Below, one piece after another: positions 34,061-43,231 of a stretch of DNA of 64,000 bases. Within the stretch, counting starts at the first letter, position 1, and each line of letters begins with the position of its first letter. Below the pieces are notes generated by a model, which worked only from the letters and a program-made list of their open reading frames with translations, did no database searches and was not told where the DNA came from. Source of the DNA: Brenneria rubrifaciens (lineage in GTDB: Bacteria; Pseudomonadota; Gammaproteobacteria; Enterobacterales; Enterobacteriaceae); NCBI RefSeq assembly GCF_005484945.1, contig NZ_CP034035.1, forward strand, positions 1,612,001 to 1,676,000, read 5' to 3'. Position numbers and translations under genes: made by a program.

Positions 34061-35584
34061 ATGACGCTGAAAAAAACGCTGCTGGCTTCGCTGCTTGGCA
34101 GCTCGCTGGCCCTCTCCGCCCTGCACAGCGCCCCTGCGCTGGCCGGGAAAGCGGATGATACGCTGAACGTGGCCTTTTCCGACGAACCGGAACCATTGGA
34201 TTCATACAAAATCGCCGGACGGCAAGGGTTGATCATTGCCCGTCACATCTATGACGGGCTGTTGTACAAGGATCTGGGCAGCGGCGAAATCAAACCGGCG
34301 CTGGCGGAATCCTGGAAATTCACCGATGACAAAACCCTCGAATTTGTGCTGCGCAAAGGGGTGAAATTTCATAACGGCGCGGATTTCACCGCGGATGACG
34401 TGATCACCACGCTGAACACCGTGATCAAACCGGAGTACGGCACCCGTTTTCAAATCTCCGTGGACTGGATCGCCAGCGTGGAAAAAGTGGACGACTACCG
34501 GGTGCGTATCCACATGGCCAAGCCGTTCGCCGGTGCGGTGGAGATGCTGGCCGATGCGTTGCCGATCTACCCGCATGCCTATTTTGCCGAGAAAGGTTCG
34601 GCGGGCATGGCGGCGCAGCCGGTCGGCACCGGGCCGTATAAACTGGTTGAGCAGACGCCGGGCGTGCGCTATGTGCTGGCGCGTTTCGACGGCCACTACG
34701 CCGGGAGTCCGAAAGGCAAACCGGCGATTAAACGCATTGTGATCCGCACCATCCCGGAGATGAACACGCAATACGCGGAACTGATGTCCGGCAAGCTGGA
34801 CTGGATCTGGCGCGTACCGCCCGATCAGGCCAAAAGACTGGCGGGACGGGTAGACATCATTAACGCGCCGATCATGCGTATCGCCTATATCAGCCTGGCC
34901 ACCGGCAGCGGCGCCGACACGCCCGTGACCCATCCGCTGGTGCGCAAAGCCATGCTGCATGCGATCAACCGCCAACAGATCGCCAAGGTATTTGGCGGGG
35001 CGTCCTCGCAGGTGCTGAACTCCGCCTGTAATCCGTTGCAGTTTGGCTGTGAGCAAGATGTAACCGTCTATGGCTACGATCCGCAAAAAGCGAAGGATTT
35101 ACTGAAAGAGGCGGGCTATCCGCAGGGTTTTGAACTGGAAATGGTGTTTGCCGCGATGCCGCGGCCGGTAGCCGAAGCCGTCGCCTCCGATCTCGCCAAA
35201 GTGGGCATCCGCGTCCGATTAAATGAAAATCAGTTCGCGGCGGCGGTGCAGAAGTGGCGGGCCGGGACGTTACCTGCGCTGATGTCTAACTGGGGCAGCT
35301 ACGGTATCGGCGATGTGGCCTTCATTCTGTCCAACTATTTCGGCGGCGGCGACGACGACATGGTCAAGGATAGCGCGTTGGCGGCATGGCTGAAAGTGGC
35401 GGACACCTCGCCGGACAGCGAGGTGCGCAAGCAGAACTACAGTCTGGCGCTAAAAAAGATTGCCGATCAAGCCTATTGGATACCGCTGTATAACTACAAT
35501 ATCAACTACGGCCTGGCTAAGACGTTGAATTTCACCCCTCAACCGGATGAGTTTGCCCGCTGGTGGCTGTCAAGCTGGAAGTAA
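34061..35584 (+). CDS. ABC transporter substrate-binding protein, family 5 (Opp/Dpp type)
   Basis: A 507-residue periplasmic protein with a signal peptide of about 31 residues (cut after PALA). Family signatures: VAFSDEPEPLDSYKIAGRQG, then LAESWKFTDDKTLEFVLRKGVKFHNG near residue 80-105, and the C-terminal YWIPLYNYNINYGL. Such proteins bind peptides, but also nickel, opines, glutathione or other small molecules. The ATG at 34061 is favoured over one five codons upstream because GGGGATC lies before it and the protein then opens with a clean basic N-region. A hairpin separates it from the permease genes. Confidence 0.92.
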   Translation: MTLKKTLLASLLGSSLALSALHSAPALAGKADDTLNVAFSDEPEPLDSYKIAGRQGLIIARHIYDGLLYKDLGSGEIKPALAESWKFTDDKTLEFVLRKGVKFHNGADFTADDVITTLNTVIKPEYGTRFQISVDWIASVEKVDDYRVRIHMAKPFAGAVEMLADALPIYPHAYFAEKGSAGMAAQPVGTGPYKLVEQTPGVRYVLARFDGHYAGSPKGKPAIKRIVIRTIPEMNTQYAELMSGKLDWIWRVPPDQAKRLAGRVDIINAPIMRIAYISLATGSGADTPVTHPLVRKAMLHAINRQQIAKVFGGASSQVLNSACNPLQFGCEQDVTVYGYDPQKAKDLLKEAGYPQGFELEMVFAAMPRPVAEAVASDLAKVGIRVRLNENQFAAAVQKWRAGTLPALMSNWGSYGIGDVAFILSNYFGGGDDDMVKDSALAAWLKVADTSPDSEVRKQNYSLALKKIADQAYWIPLYNYNINYGLAKTLNFTPQPDEFARWWLSSWK

Positions 35585-35591
35585 TCTTCAT

Positions 35592-35609
35592 TGCCCGCGC
35601 TGGCGGGCA
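35592..35609 (+). repeat. Intercistronic hairpin after binding-protein gene
   Basis: TGCCCGC-GCTG-GCGGGCA forms a perfect 7-bp stem seven bases after the binding-protein stop codon, inside the operon and without a T-run. It probably stabilises the 3' end of the upstream message so that the binding protein is made in excess over the membrane subunits. Confidence 0.6.
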
Positions 35610-35644
35610 TTGGTTCATGTTCACACTGCAATGAGCGTAGCGAC

Positions 35645-36562
35645 ATGCTGAGATTCGCACTGAAGAGATTGACGGTGGCCGCGCTGGTTGCGTTGGCGGT
35701 ATCGGCAATCAGTTTTGCGCTGGCCTATCTTGCCGGCGACCCGGCCATCGCCATTGCCGGGTCGGGAGCCAGCGCCAGGGATGCCGAGCTGGTTCGCCAG
35801 CTTTATGGTTTTGATCGCCCGCTGCCGGAACAGTATTTGCGCTGGATTGGCGGCGTACTGCAAGGCAATTTGGGCAACAGTTACTACTTCAATATGCCGG
35901 TCGGCCAGATTATCAGTGAACGTATTCCCGTTACGCTGTTGCTTGGCGTCAGCGCGTTCCTGCTGGCGCTGGTCATCGCCATTCCGCTGGGGGTGCTGGG
36001 GGCGCTGAAGCCCGGCGGAATTATCGACCGGCTGGCGCTGCTGATTGCGGTGACCGGGCAGGCGATCCCCAGCTTCTGGCTTGGCCTGATCCTGATCGTC
36101 ATCTTCGGCGTCTGGCTCGGCGTGGTGCCTATTTCCGGCGCCGAGAGCTGGCAGGGCTATCTGCTGCCGGTGGTTGTGCTGAGCTACTACGCGACGCCCG
36201 CGCTGATGCGGCTGATGCGCGCCAGCATGATGGACGTGATGCGGGCCGATTACATCCGCACGGCGCGCTCCAAGGGGATCGGCATGTCCGCTGTGGTGAT
36301 GCGTCACGCCATGCGTAATGCGATTCTGGCGCTGGTTTCCGTCGCGGCGGTACAGCTCGGTATCCTGCTGTCCGGCTCGATTGTCATTGAAAGCGTATTT
36401 GCCCTTAACGGGTTGGGGCGTCTGGCCTGGGAATCGCTGCTGCGCAGCGATTTGCCGGTGGTGCAGGGGATCATCCTGATCCTGTCGTTAATCTATGTCG
36501 TACTGACCACGCTGGCCGATCTGATCAATGCCTGGCTTGACCCGCGGATTAGGGAGTCCTGA
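35645..36562 (+). CDS. ABC transporter permease (DppB type)
   Basis: A 305-residue inner-membrane protein of the binding-protein-dependent transport family with about six helices. It has LYGFDRPLPEQYLRWIGGVLQGNLGNSY near the N-terminus, typical of DppB/OppB, and the EAA loop DYIRTARSKGIGMSAVVMRHAMRNA near residue 200. The ATG at 35645 is chosen because the frame upstream lies over the hairpin. Its TGA overlaps the next ATG (TGATG). Confidence 0.93.
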   Translation: MLRFALKRLTVAALVALAVSAISFALAYLAGDPAIAIAGSGASARDAELVRQLYGFDRPLPEQYLRWIGGVLQGNLGNSYYFNMPVGQIISERIPVTLLLGVSAFLLALVIAIPLGVLGALKPGGIIDRLALLIAVTGQAIPSFWLGLILIVIFGVWLGVVPISGAESWQGYLLPVVVLSYYATPALMRLMRASMMDVMRADYIRTARSKGIGMSAVVMRHAMRNAILALVSVAAVQLGILLSGSIVIESVFALNGLGRLAWESLLRSDLPVVQGIILILSLIYVVLTTLADLINAWLDPRIRES

Positions 36563-37455
36563 TGATGTTACCGTTAGATTCTTCGCCGGTATTGCCGGAA
36601 AGCCGGCCCGCGCGCCGCAGTCTGAAGCGTTTTCGCAAGACCGGTATTATTGTCGGCGGCGCTATCCTGCTGCTGATGATTGCCATTGCGCTGTTGGCCC
36701 CGTGGCTGGCGCCTTATGATCCGATCGCCCAGGATCTCGACAACCGCTTGGCGCTCCCGTTCTGGCAGGCGGCGGAGAGCGGCAGTCACTGGCTGGGTAC
36801 CGACCAGCTCGGGCGCGATTATTTGTCGCGCCTGATTTACGGCGCCCGCATCTCGCTGGGCATCGGCATTGGCGTGGTGATGGTCGCCGGGGTTATCGGC
36901 ACTTCGCTGGGCGTGCTGGCCGGGTATTTCGGCGGGCGTATCGACATGTTAATCAGCTTTCTGATCACCACGCGTCTGTCTCTGCCGATCGTGCTGGTGG
37001 CGTTAGCGGCGGTAGCGCTGAAAGGGGCCTCCATCATGACGCTGGTGACCATTCTGGGCCTGCTGGTATGGGATCAGTTCGCCATCGTTACCCGCGCCGG
37101 AACCCAGTCGCTGCGTAACGAAGCGTTTGTGCGGTCGGCGCGGGCGGTCGGCGCTTCCCATGTGTTTATCATGCTGCGGGAAATTCTGCCGAACTTGCGC
37201 AATACCGTTATTGTGATCGCCACGCTGGAAGTGGCCAACGTGATCCTGCTGGAATCTGCGCTCTCTTTTCTCGGCCTGGGCGTCAGGCCGCCGACGCCTT
37301 CATGGGGATTAATGATCGCCGAAGGGCGCGATAACATTCTGTTCGAGTCGTGGCTGATTGCGCTGCCGGGCGGGGCGCTCTGCCTGCTGGTGCTGGCGGT
37401 CAACCTGTTCGGCGATGGTCTGCGCGATGTGATCGGCGCGGGGGGAAAACGATGA
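36562..37455 (+). CDS. ABC transporter permease (DppC type)
   Basis: A 297-residue permease, partner of the preceding subunit. The cytoplasmic N-terminus with RRSLKRFRKTG is followed by a first helix and the diagnostic WLGTDQLGRDYLSRLIYGARISL of DppC-type proteins, then the EAA loop FVRSARAVGASHVFIMLREILPN and the ending LFGDGLRDVIGAGGKR. It overlaps its neighbours on both sides by one and four bases. A second ATG directly follows the first. Confidence 0.93.
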   Translation: MMLPLDSSPVLPESRPARRSLKRFRKTGIIVGGAILLLMIAIALLAPWLAPYDPIAQDLDNRLALPFWQAAESGSHWLGTDQLGRDYLSRLIYGARISLGIGIGVVMVAGVIGTSLGVLAGYFGGRIDMLISFLITTRLSLPIVLVALAAVALKGASIMTLVTILGLLVWDQFAIVTRAGTQSLRNEAFVRSARAVGASHVFIMLREILPNLRNTVIVIATLEVANVILLESALSFLGLGVRPPTPSWGLMIAEGRDNILFESWLIALPGGALCLLVLAVNLFGDGLRDVIGAGGKR

Positions 37456-38432
37456 GTAATGAACCGATACTGACGGTGCGCGATTTGCGGATCGCCATTC
37501 CCACCGAACAAGGGACGTTTCACGTCGTGCGCGGGGTGGATTTCGACCTGCGGGCCGGGGAGACGCTGTGTCTGGTGGGGGAGTCCGGCTGCGGCAAATC
37601 GATTACCGCGCTGTCGCTGCTTGGGCTGCAAACCCGCGAGGCGAAGATCGCCGCGCGGCAGATGACATTCCAGGGAAAAGCGCTGGATAAGCTGTCGCAG
37701 CGGGAGCTGGACGCGCTGCGCGGGCGCGATATTGCGATCATTTTTCAGGACCCGATGACCACGCTCAACCCGACGCTGTCCATTGAAAGGCAGATGATCG
37801 AAGGGGTGATGCGCCACGAAAAACTGGGGCGCGGGGAGGCGTGTCAGCGCGCCGTGCAACTGCTGGAGCAGGTGGGCATTCCCCAGCCTGCCGAGCGCAT
37901 TCGCCAGTACCCGCACCAGTTTTCCGGCGGGCAGCGCCAGCGCATTATTATTGCGATGGCGCTGATGGGAAGACCGTCGCTGCTGATCGCCGACGAACCC
38001 ACCACCGCGCTGGACGTGACGATCCAGGCGCAGATCCTGGCGCTGATCCGCGAGCTGGCGCAGCAACACAATTTCGCGCTGTTGCTGATCACCCATGATT
38101 TTGGCGTGGTGGCGGCGATGGCGGACAAAGTGAGCGTGATGTATGCCGGACGCATTGTCGAATCCGCCTCCGCCGGGGATTTACTGCAACAGCCGATGCA
38201 TCCCTATACCCGCGGATTGATTGCCAGCATTCCGATTCCGGGTAAAACGCCGCCCGGCTCCGATTTACCGGTGATCGAAGGCCGGGTGCCGGAACTGCTG
38301 GGAGAGATGAACGGGTGCGCGTTTCGCTGGCGCTGCGCCTGGCAGCAGCCGGTGTGCCGGCAGGCGTTGCCGGTTCAGCAAGCCGGCGAGGAACATCGCT
38401 ATGAGTGCGTACGAACCGCGGAGGAGACGTGA
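37452..38432 (+). CDS. ABC transporter ATP-binding protein (DppD type)
   Basis: A 326-residue ATPase. Walker A GESGCGKS, signature FSGGQRQR, Walker B LLIADEPTTALD and the H-loop LITHDFG are all present. The C-terminal extension that begins with MHPYTRGLIASIP and has cysteines in CAFRWRCAW...C...C resembles the oligopeptide-transporter C-terminal domain, which in relatives can hold an iron-sulphur cluster. The start at 37452 overlaps the permease stop (ATGA). It works as a pair with the next ATPase. Confidence 0.93.
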   Translation: MSNEPILTVRDLRIAIPTEQGTFHVVRGVDFDLRAGETLCLVGESGCGKSITALSLLGLQTREAKIAARQMTFQGKALDKLSQRELDALRGRDIAIIFQDPMTTLNPTLSIERQMIEGVMRHEKLGRGEACQRAVQLLEQVGIPQPAERIRQYPHQFSGGQRQRIIIAMALMGRPSLLIADEPTTALDVTIQAQILALIRELAQQHNFALLLITHDFGVVAAMADKVSVMYAGRIVESASAGDLLQQPMHPYTRGLIASIPIPGKTPPGSDLPVIEGRVPELLGEMNGCAFRWRCAWQQPVCRQALPVQQAGEEHRYECVRTAEET

Positions 38433-39241
38433 TGATTCGTGAAACGGAAAACGGACCGCTGTTACAGGTGAACGGCGTCAGCCAGTCGTTCAGCATCGGC
38501 GGCGGATTAATGAAGCAAGCCAGACGGGTGCAGGCGCTGGATAACGTATCGCTGACGTTACAGGCAGGGGAGACGCTCGGTCTGGTCGGCGAATCCGGCT
38601 GCGGCAAAAGCACGCTGGCCAATATTATGCTGGGGCTGGATCAGCCGGAAAGCGGCGAGGTGCTGTTGGGCGGCATCCCGGTGCGCAACATGGAGCGTCT
38701 GGCGCGCGCCAGCCTGTTGCAACCGGTATTTCAGGACCCTTACTCGTCGCTGAACCCGTCCTATACCATTTATGAAACCGTGTTGCAGCCGCTGCGTATT
38801 CACTGGCGCGGCGGCGAGTGGCAGCGCGAGGTGCTGGAGATGCTGGATCGCGTCGGCTTTCCCCGGCGGCTGGCCCATGCCTATCCCGGCGAGCTGTCCG
38901 GCGGGCAGCGGCAGCGGGTGGCGATTGCCAGGGCGTTGATACTTAACCCGGCGGCGCTGATCTGTGACGAACCGACCAGCGCGCTGGATGTCTCGGTGCA
39001 GGCGCAAATCATCAATCTGCTGCTGTCTTTAAAGCGGGAGTTTAATCTGGCGATGGTGTTTATCAGCCATAATCTGGCGGTGGTGGAGCATTTGTCGGAT
39101 CGGGTATGCGTCATGTATCAGGGGAAGGTGGTGGAGCAGGGCGAATGTGCGGCGACGTTCGCCAACCCGCGCCATGACTATACCCGCAAGCTGCTGGCGG
39201 CGACGCTGCTGCCGAAAAGCGATACCCGCTTGATGATCTAG
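38432..39241 (+). CDS. ABC transporter ATP-binding protein (DppF type)
   Basis: A 269-residue ATPase, the second nucleotide-binding subunit of the five-gene transporter. It has GESGCGKST, VFQDPYSSLNPSYTIYE typical of DppF/OppF, the LSGGQRQRVAIARAL signature, [18 protein letters not shown], and FISHNLAVVEHLSDRV. The short C-terminus lacks the cysteine-rich extension. The start at 38432 follows GGAGGAG and overlaps the DppD-type stop. A LysR gene on the opposite strand ends eight bases after it. Confidence 0.93.
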   Translation: MIRETENGPLLQVNGVSQSFSIGGGLMKQARRVQALDNVSLTLQAGETLGLVGESGCGKSTLANIMLGLDQPESGEVLLGGIPVRNMERLARASLLQPVFQDPYSSLNPSYTIYETVLQPLRIHWRGGEWQREVLEMLDRVGFPRRLAHAYPGELSGGQRQRVAIARALILNPAALICDEPTSALDVSVQAQIINLLLSLKREFNLAMVFISHNLAVVEHLSDRVCVMYQGKVVEQGECAATFANPRHDYTRKLLAATLLPKSDTRLMI

Positions 39242-39249
39242 CGCATTGG

Positions 39250-40173
39250 TTAATAGCCCGCCAGATGCAGCGCTTCCCGTAAACGGTGGTAGAACGCTTC
39301 TTCGGCCTGATTATGTTTCGGCTCCTGATTCCACATCAGGTGCAGGGTGATGCGTGCGATGCCGTCGTCGGGAGGCAACTTCCACAGATGTCCCGCCTCC
39401 ACTTCCGAATTCACCACGTGTTCGGGCAGTGCGCCAATACCCAGCCCGGAACGCACCATCCGTCTGACTTCGTCAAGGCTGGCGCTGGTGCCGATAATCC
39501 GTCCTTCCAGCGCCTGTTGCGCCCGGAACAGGGCCAGCGGCGCCAGCACGCCGTCCAGTTGCTCGCTGGCGAAAGAGACAAAATCTTCATCGTGCAGATC
39601 GTGAACATTCAGATGCCGCCGACCGAAAAACGGATGCTGTTTTCCGCAGTAGAGAAAGTAGCGTTGATGGAGCAACGGCGTATCTGAAAGTCCCTGCACG
39701 CTTTTGTGTTTCAGGCAGATACCGAGTCCGGCCTGGTAGTGCAGCAGGGCGTGCTGTACATCGGCGCTTGAACCGGTGGTCATTTCGAAATTGACGCGCG
39801 GGTGGCTTTGATGGAACTCGCACATCACGTTATCCAGAACGTCGCTGTTGACCCCGGAAACCAGCGCCAGACGCACCACGCCGCTGAGATCATGCGGCGT
39901 GTTTTGTACCGCCACCGATAGCCGGGCGATGCTGCCGTAAATCGCCAGCGCTTCGTGATACACCAGTTCGCCGGCCGAGGTCAGATCGAAGGTGTTACCG
40001 TTACGCGCGATCAGGTTTTGTCCGAGCCGCTCTTCCAGTCGTTTCAACGCCAGACTAACGGCTGGCTGTGTCAGATGCAGCCGGGTTGCCGCACGGCTGA
40101 TGCTCCCTTCCTGCACAATAGCCAGAAATGTGCGCAGCAGGTTCCAGTCAAGCCGGTCGTGAATATGGGACAT
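39250..40173 (-). CDS. LysR-family transcriptional regulator
   Basis: A 307-residue LysR protein: winged helix-turn-helix at residues 10-70 (LLRTFLAIVQEGSISRAATRLHLTQPAVSLALKRLEERLG), then an effector domain with VVRLALVSGVNSD near residue 100. It is convergent with the TRAP/ABC array, ending eight bases from it. It could control that array from the 3' side, as many LysR genes do not sit at their target promoter, or an unlinked target. No terminator separates it from the ABC gene. Confidence 0.9.
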   Translation of the reverse strand: MSHIHDRLDWNLLRTFLAIVQEGSISRAATRLHLTQPAVSLALKRLEERLGQNLIARNGNTFDLTSAGELVYHEALAIYGSIARLSVAVQNTPHDLSGVVRLALVSGVNSDVLDNVMCEFHQSHPRVNFEMTTGSSADVQHALLHYQAGLGICLKHKSVQGLSDTPLLHQRYFLYCGKQHPFFGRRHLNVHDLHDEDFVSFASEQLDGVLAPLALFRAQQALEGRIIGTSASLDEVRRMVRSGLGIGALPEHVVNSEVEAGHLWKLPPDDGIARITLHLMWNQEPKHNQAEEAFYHRLREALHLAGY

Positions 40174-40344
40174 GCGATGCTTCCTCTGAAGCGCTGCCGG
40201 ATTAATGGCAACGCATTAACGCATAAAGCGATTTCCGGGAGTGATTATCGTCGATCCTGATTCGATAAGGATAAATGATTTCATCGCTTTTTCTGATGAA
40301 TAAGGTGGCGGGTTTTCCCGTCAGACCCGATATTCATCCTTACG

Positions 40345-41100
40345 CTAGCGGGTACTGTGGTTCATTGAGTAATTGATTTTAAAAGAAACGCGGTGTGGAT
40401 GATTGACGGAAACCAGGTACTCCAGCGGCTGCTGCCGACTGTCGAAAATAACGCCGCGGTAAACCAGCGCCGGACTCTCCGGCGGCGCTTCAAGCAACTG
40501 CTGTTCATCCTCCGTCATGCTGGCGACGCTGATATAGCCTTCATCCGACTCGCCAAACAACTGATAACGCTCATTGAGTAAATGATAGAGGGATTCCCCC
40601 TGGCTGAGATCTTCCGCTTGCAGCGTGGGAACCTTACTGCGCGGCAGAAAGCTGGTTTCCAGGCAAAAAGGCTTATCGTCTGCCAGGCGCAGGCGCTTGA
40701 TCATCACGGTAGGTTCACCTTGCGCAATTTGCAAACGCTGTGCAATACGTTGGCTGGCGCCGGATTCGTGGAACAGGATCAGGCGGCTGCTGGGCGTGGC
40801 GCCGTTTAACTCGACGATCTTGCTGATCCCCTGTTTTATCGACTGGGAGAGCGGGCGTTCAATGGCGCGGTGCGCCAGATAGGTGCCTTGATTGCCATGC
40901 TTTTCCAGCAGACCTTCACTGACGCCTTCCGCGATGATTTTACGCAACGTCATACGGCTGACCGACAGGCGCTGCGCCAGTTCACGTTCCGGCGGGATTT
41001 GGTCGCCCACGCTGTATTCCGCCGACTGGAGCATCTGTTTCAGCCGTTCTTTCGCTTGCAAATACGTTTTACGCGGTCGTCTGCATTTTATTTCGTTCAT
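40345..41100 (-). CDS. GntR-family (HutC/UTRA) repressor of the Amadori-compound locus
   Basis: A 251-residue regulator with an N-terminal GntR helix-turn-helix (YSVGDQIPPERELAQRLSVSRMTLRKIIAEGVSEGLL, residues 28-68) and a UTRA effector domain from about residue 90 (SSRLILFHESGASQRIAQRLQI, SLYHLLNERYQL, ALVYRGVIFDSRQQPLEYLVS). UTRA domains bind small phosphorylated sugars, amino sugars or amino acids, which fits a sensor of a fructosamine 6-phosphate, as FrlR is thought to be in the frl system. It is transcribed away from the binding-protein/SIS/kinase genes, with a shared 248-base control region. ATGGTCTAATT overlaps its own start codon and recurs at 41250, so autoregulation is likely. Confidence 0.85.
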   Translation of the reverse strand: MNEIKCRRPRKTYLQAKERLKQMLQSAEYSVGDQIPPERELAQRLSVSRMTLRKIIAEGVSEGLLEKHGNQGTYLAHRAIERPLSQSIKQGISKIVELNGATPSSRLILFHESGASQRIAQRLQIAQGEPTVMIKRLRLADDKPFCLETSFLPRSKVPTLQAEDLSQGESLYHLLNERYQLFGESDEGYISVASMTEDEQQLLEAPPESPALVYRGVIFDSRQQPLEYLVSVNHPHRVSFKINYSMNHSTR

Positions 41101-41244
41101 GGTCTAATTTCAAAAATAAGGTTTAAAGTGAGTTTTGCTCAAAGATAAGCGAAAACAGGGGATTAGTCCACCAGGAATGGTTGTCGCCGTAACATAAGCA
41201 AAGTAAATATTATACCAATAGCGGTTTTTTTTCAATATAACAAA

Positions 41245-41260
41245 ACCATATGGTCTAATT
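41245..41260 (+). promoter_or_regulatory. Candidate operator for the GntR/UTRA regulator
   Basis: The palindrome ACCATATGGT (41245-41254) is fused to ATGGTCTAATT (41250-41260). The same 11-mer occurs at 41099-41109, over the start of the regulator gene. It sits just upstream of the -35 element of the divergent promoter. Two identical copies flanking one control region suggest regulator binding sites. Confidence 0.5.
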
Positions 41261-41273
41261 GATGTATATTAAA

Positions 41274-41303
41274 TTGCTTTTTGGCCGCGAAAAACACTAA
41301 TAT
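41274..41303 (+). promoter_or_regulatory. Candidate sigma-70 promoter of the Amadori operon
   Basis: TTGCTT (41274) and TAATAT (41298) are 18 bases apart, about 45 bases before the binding-protein start and directly after the candidate operator. The surrounding region is strongly A+T rich. Confidence 0.5.
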
Positions 41304-41348
41304 TTTTCTCATGGTATGTTTTTTGGTATTAATTAACCGGAGGGAAAG

Positions 41349-42143
41349 ATGGGCAAGTTAAAGAAGTTTTTTTCACCGTTTATGCTGATATTGGCCTGTG
41401 TCGGCAGCCATGAGGCATTGGCGGCGCAGACCTGGCAAAAAATCCGCTTTGGCGTGGATGCGACCTATCCGCCTTTTGAATATAAAACCCCGCAGGGAAA
41501 GCTTGCCGGTTTTGATATCGATCTCGGCAATGCGATCTGTGCGGAGCTGAAAGCGGAGTGCGTCTGGGTTGAAAACAGTTTCGACGGTTTGATCCCGGCG
41601 CTGAAGGCCAGAAAGTTCGATGCGGTGCTCTCCGCGATGTCGATTACCGAAAAGCGCAAACAGTCGATCGCTTTCAGCGACAAATTATATAACACCCCAG
41701 CCTATATCGTTACCGGCAAAGAGAGCGGCTTAACGCCGGACGCCAAATCCCTGCAAGGCAAGCTGGTTGGCGTACAATCCGGTTCCGTTTTTGAAACCTA
41801 CGCCAAAAAATATTGGCAAGGCAAGGGCGTAAAAATTGTCGCCTACCCGGACTCCAGCGAGGGCTATGCCGATCTGATCGTCGGCAGGCTTGATGCGGTG
41901 CTGGATGACGCATCGGTGCAGACCCTCGCTCTGCTTGATAAGCCCGAGGGTAAACGCTTCGTTCAGGTTAACCAACGGGTATACGACCCGGAGATTTTTG
42001 GTCCCGGCACCGGCATCGGCCTCAATAAAGAGGATGAAACGCTGCGGCAGGCGCTCAATCAGGCCATTGCCGCCATTCGCAGCAACGGTACCTATGAGCG
42101 CATCGCCAAACGCTATTTTACTTTTGACGTGTACGGCGACTGA
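41349..42143 (+). CDS. ArgT/HisJ-like periplasmic amino acid-binding protein
   Basis: A 264-residue solute-binding protein of family 3 with a signal peptide (cut after EALA, about residue 25). It is close to the lysine/arginine/ornithine- and histidine-binding proteins: IRFGVDATYPPFEYKTPQGKLAGFDIDLGNAIC, AMSITEKRKQSIAFSDKLY, GPGTGIGLNKEDE and the ending YFTFDVYGD, where ArgT ends in VYGD. No permease or ATPase gene is nearby, so it must use a membrane complex encoded elsewhere; HisQMP at 12.8 kb, which lacks a local binding protein, is a natural candidate. Its operon partners act on sugar-amine adducts, so its ligand may be a glycated amino acid rather than a free one. GGAGGGA precedes the ATG. 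Confidence 0.9.
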   Translation: MGKLKKFFSPFMLILACVGSHEALAAQTWQKIRFGVDATYPPFEYKTPQGKLAGFDIDLGNAICAELKAECVWVENSFDGLIPALKARKFDAVLSAMSITEKRKQSIAFSDKLYNTPAYIVTGKESGLTPDAKSLQGKLVGVQSGSVFETYAKKYWQGKGVKIVAYPDSSEGYADLIVGRLDAVLDDASVQTLALLDKPEGKRFVQVNQRVYDPEIFGPGTGIGLNKEDETLRQALNQAIAAIRSNGTYERIAKRYFTFDVYGD

Positions 42144-42168
42144 ACCGCCACCCTGTCTTTCCGCCTCC

Positions 42169-42205
42169 TTCAGAATGCAGACGCGTGGGCTTGCTGCATT
42201 CTGAA
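42169..42205 (+). repeat. Intercistronic hairpin after ArgT-like gene
   Basis: TTCAGAATGCAG and CTGCATTCTGAA form a perfect 12-bp stem around a 13-base loop, 25 bases after the binding-protein stop and 45 bases before the SIS gene. There is no T-run. It resembles the hisJ-hisQ and malE-malF arrangements, where such structures protect the binding-protein message. Confidence 0.65.
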
Positions 42206-42250
42206 ATCGAGCAAGCAGGTAAATTTTCGCAATAAAAACCGAGGAATGTT

Positions 42251-43225
42251 ATGAACGCCAGAGAAATGATTGAAGCCGTTATACGCCAGCGTGGGCAACA
42301 GGGGGGAATACAGCAGGTCTATTTGGTGGCCTGCGGGGGATCGCTGGTGGATATGTACCCGGCCAAATACTTTCTGGACAGTGAATCGTCAATGTTACGC
42401 AGCGGCATGGTGACGGCAAACGAATTTGTTCATGTTCCGCCCAGGGCGCTGGGGAAGAATTCACTGGTTATTGTCTGCTCGCATGGCGGCAATACCGCGG
42501 AGTCGGTCGCCGCCGCCGCATTAGCTCAGCAGCGGGGGGCGCAGACCATTACGTTGTCTCACAATCCGCAAGCCCGGCTCATCCAGTATGGCGATCACCA
42601 CATTTCCTACGTATGGGGCACGGAAACCAGCGTAACCGAAAATCCGATTACGCTGATTCTCAGTCTGTGCGTCGAAGTGCTGCATCAGTCGGAAGGCTAC
42701 CCGCATTATGAGGACTTTCTGCGGGCGATGGCGCAGATTGATGCGGTGATAGCCGCCGCCCGGACCCTGGTGGCGCCGTGCTGTGAGGATTTTGCCGAAC
42801 GCTATCAGTCCGAATCGCTGTTTTACGTGCTTTCCAGCGGCGCGTCTTTTGGACAGGCTTATGGGGTCGCCATCTGTTCGTTAATGGAAATGCAGTGGCT
42901 GCATGCCGCGGCTATCCACAGCGGAGAATATTTCCACGGCCCGTTCGAGGTCACGGATCGGCAAACGCCTTTCATTCTACTGATGAATGAGGGCCGCACC
43001 CGGCCGTTGGATGAACGGGTGAGCGATTTCCTCAGCCGTTACGCGGAGAAAATCGAGGTTGTCGACGCCAGAGCGCTAGGCATCGGCGTATTGCCGGAAA
43101 CGGTGGTGGAGTTCTTTAACCCGGTACTGTTTTACCGCATCATGTGCGAATACCGCGGCGCGTTGGCGCTCATCCGCAACCACCCGCTGGAAACCCGCCG
43201 CTACATGAATAAAGTGGCCTACTGA
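42251..43225 (+). CDS. SIS-domain protein, FrlB/FraB-like fructosamine-6-phosphate deglycase
   Basis: A 324-residue protein with two SIS folds like the isomerase half of GlmS. VYLVACGGSLVDMYPAKYFL near residue 25 and VIVCSHGGNTAESVAAAALAQQRGA near residue 75 form the phosphosugar site. GEYFHGPFEVTD, equivalent to the GExxHGP motif of FrlB-type deglycases, carries the putative catalytic Glu and His. The predicted reaction splits a 6-phosphofructosyl-amine into glucose 6-phosphate and the free amine. The adjacent PfkB kinase and UTRA repressor support this. The amine (lysine, arginine, aspartate or other) is not visible. GAGGAA precedes the ATG. Confidence 0.82.
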   Translation: MNAREMIEAVIRQRGQQGGIQQVYLVACGGSLVDMYPAKYFLDSESSMLRSGMVTANEFVHVPPRALGKNSLVIVCSHGGNTAESVAAAALAQQRGAQTITLSHNPQARLIQYGDHHISYVWGTETSVTENPITLILSLCVEVLHQSEGYPHYEDFLRAMAQIDAVIAAARTLVAPCCEDFAERYQSESLFYVLSSGASFGQAYGVAICSLMEMQWLHAAAIHSGEYFHGPFEVTDRQTPFILLMNEGRTRPLDERVSDFLSRYAEKIEVVDARALGIGVLPETVVEFFNPVLFYRIMCEYRGALALIRNHPLETRRYMNKVAY

Positions 43226-43231
43226 TTGCCT

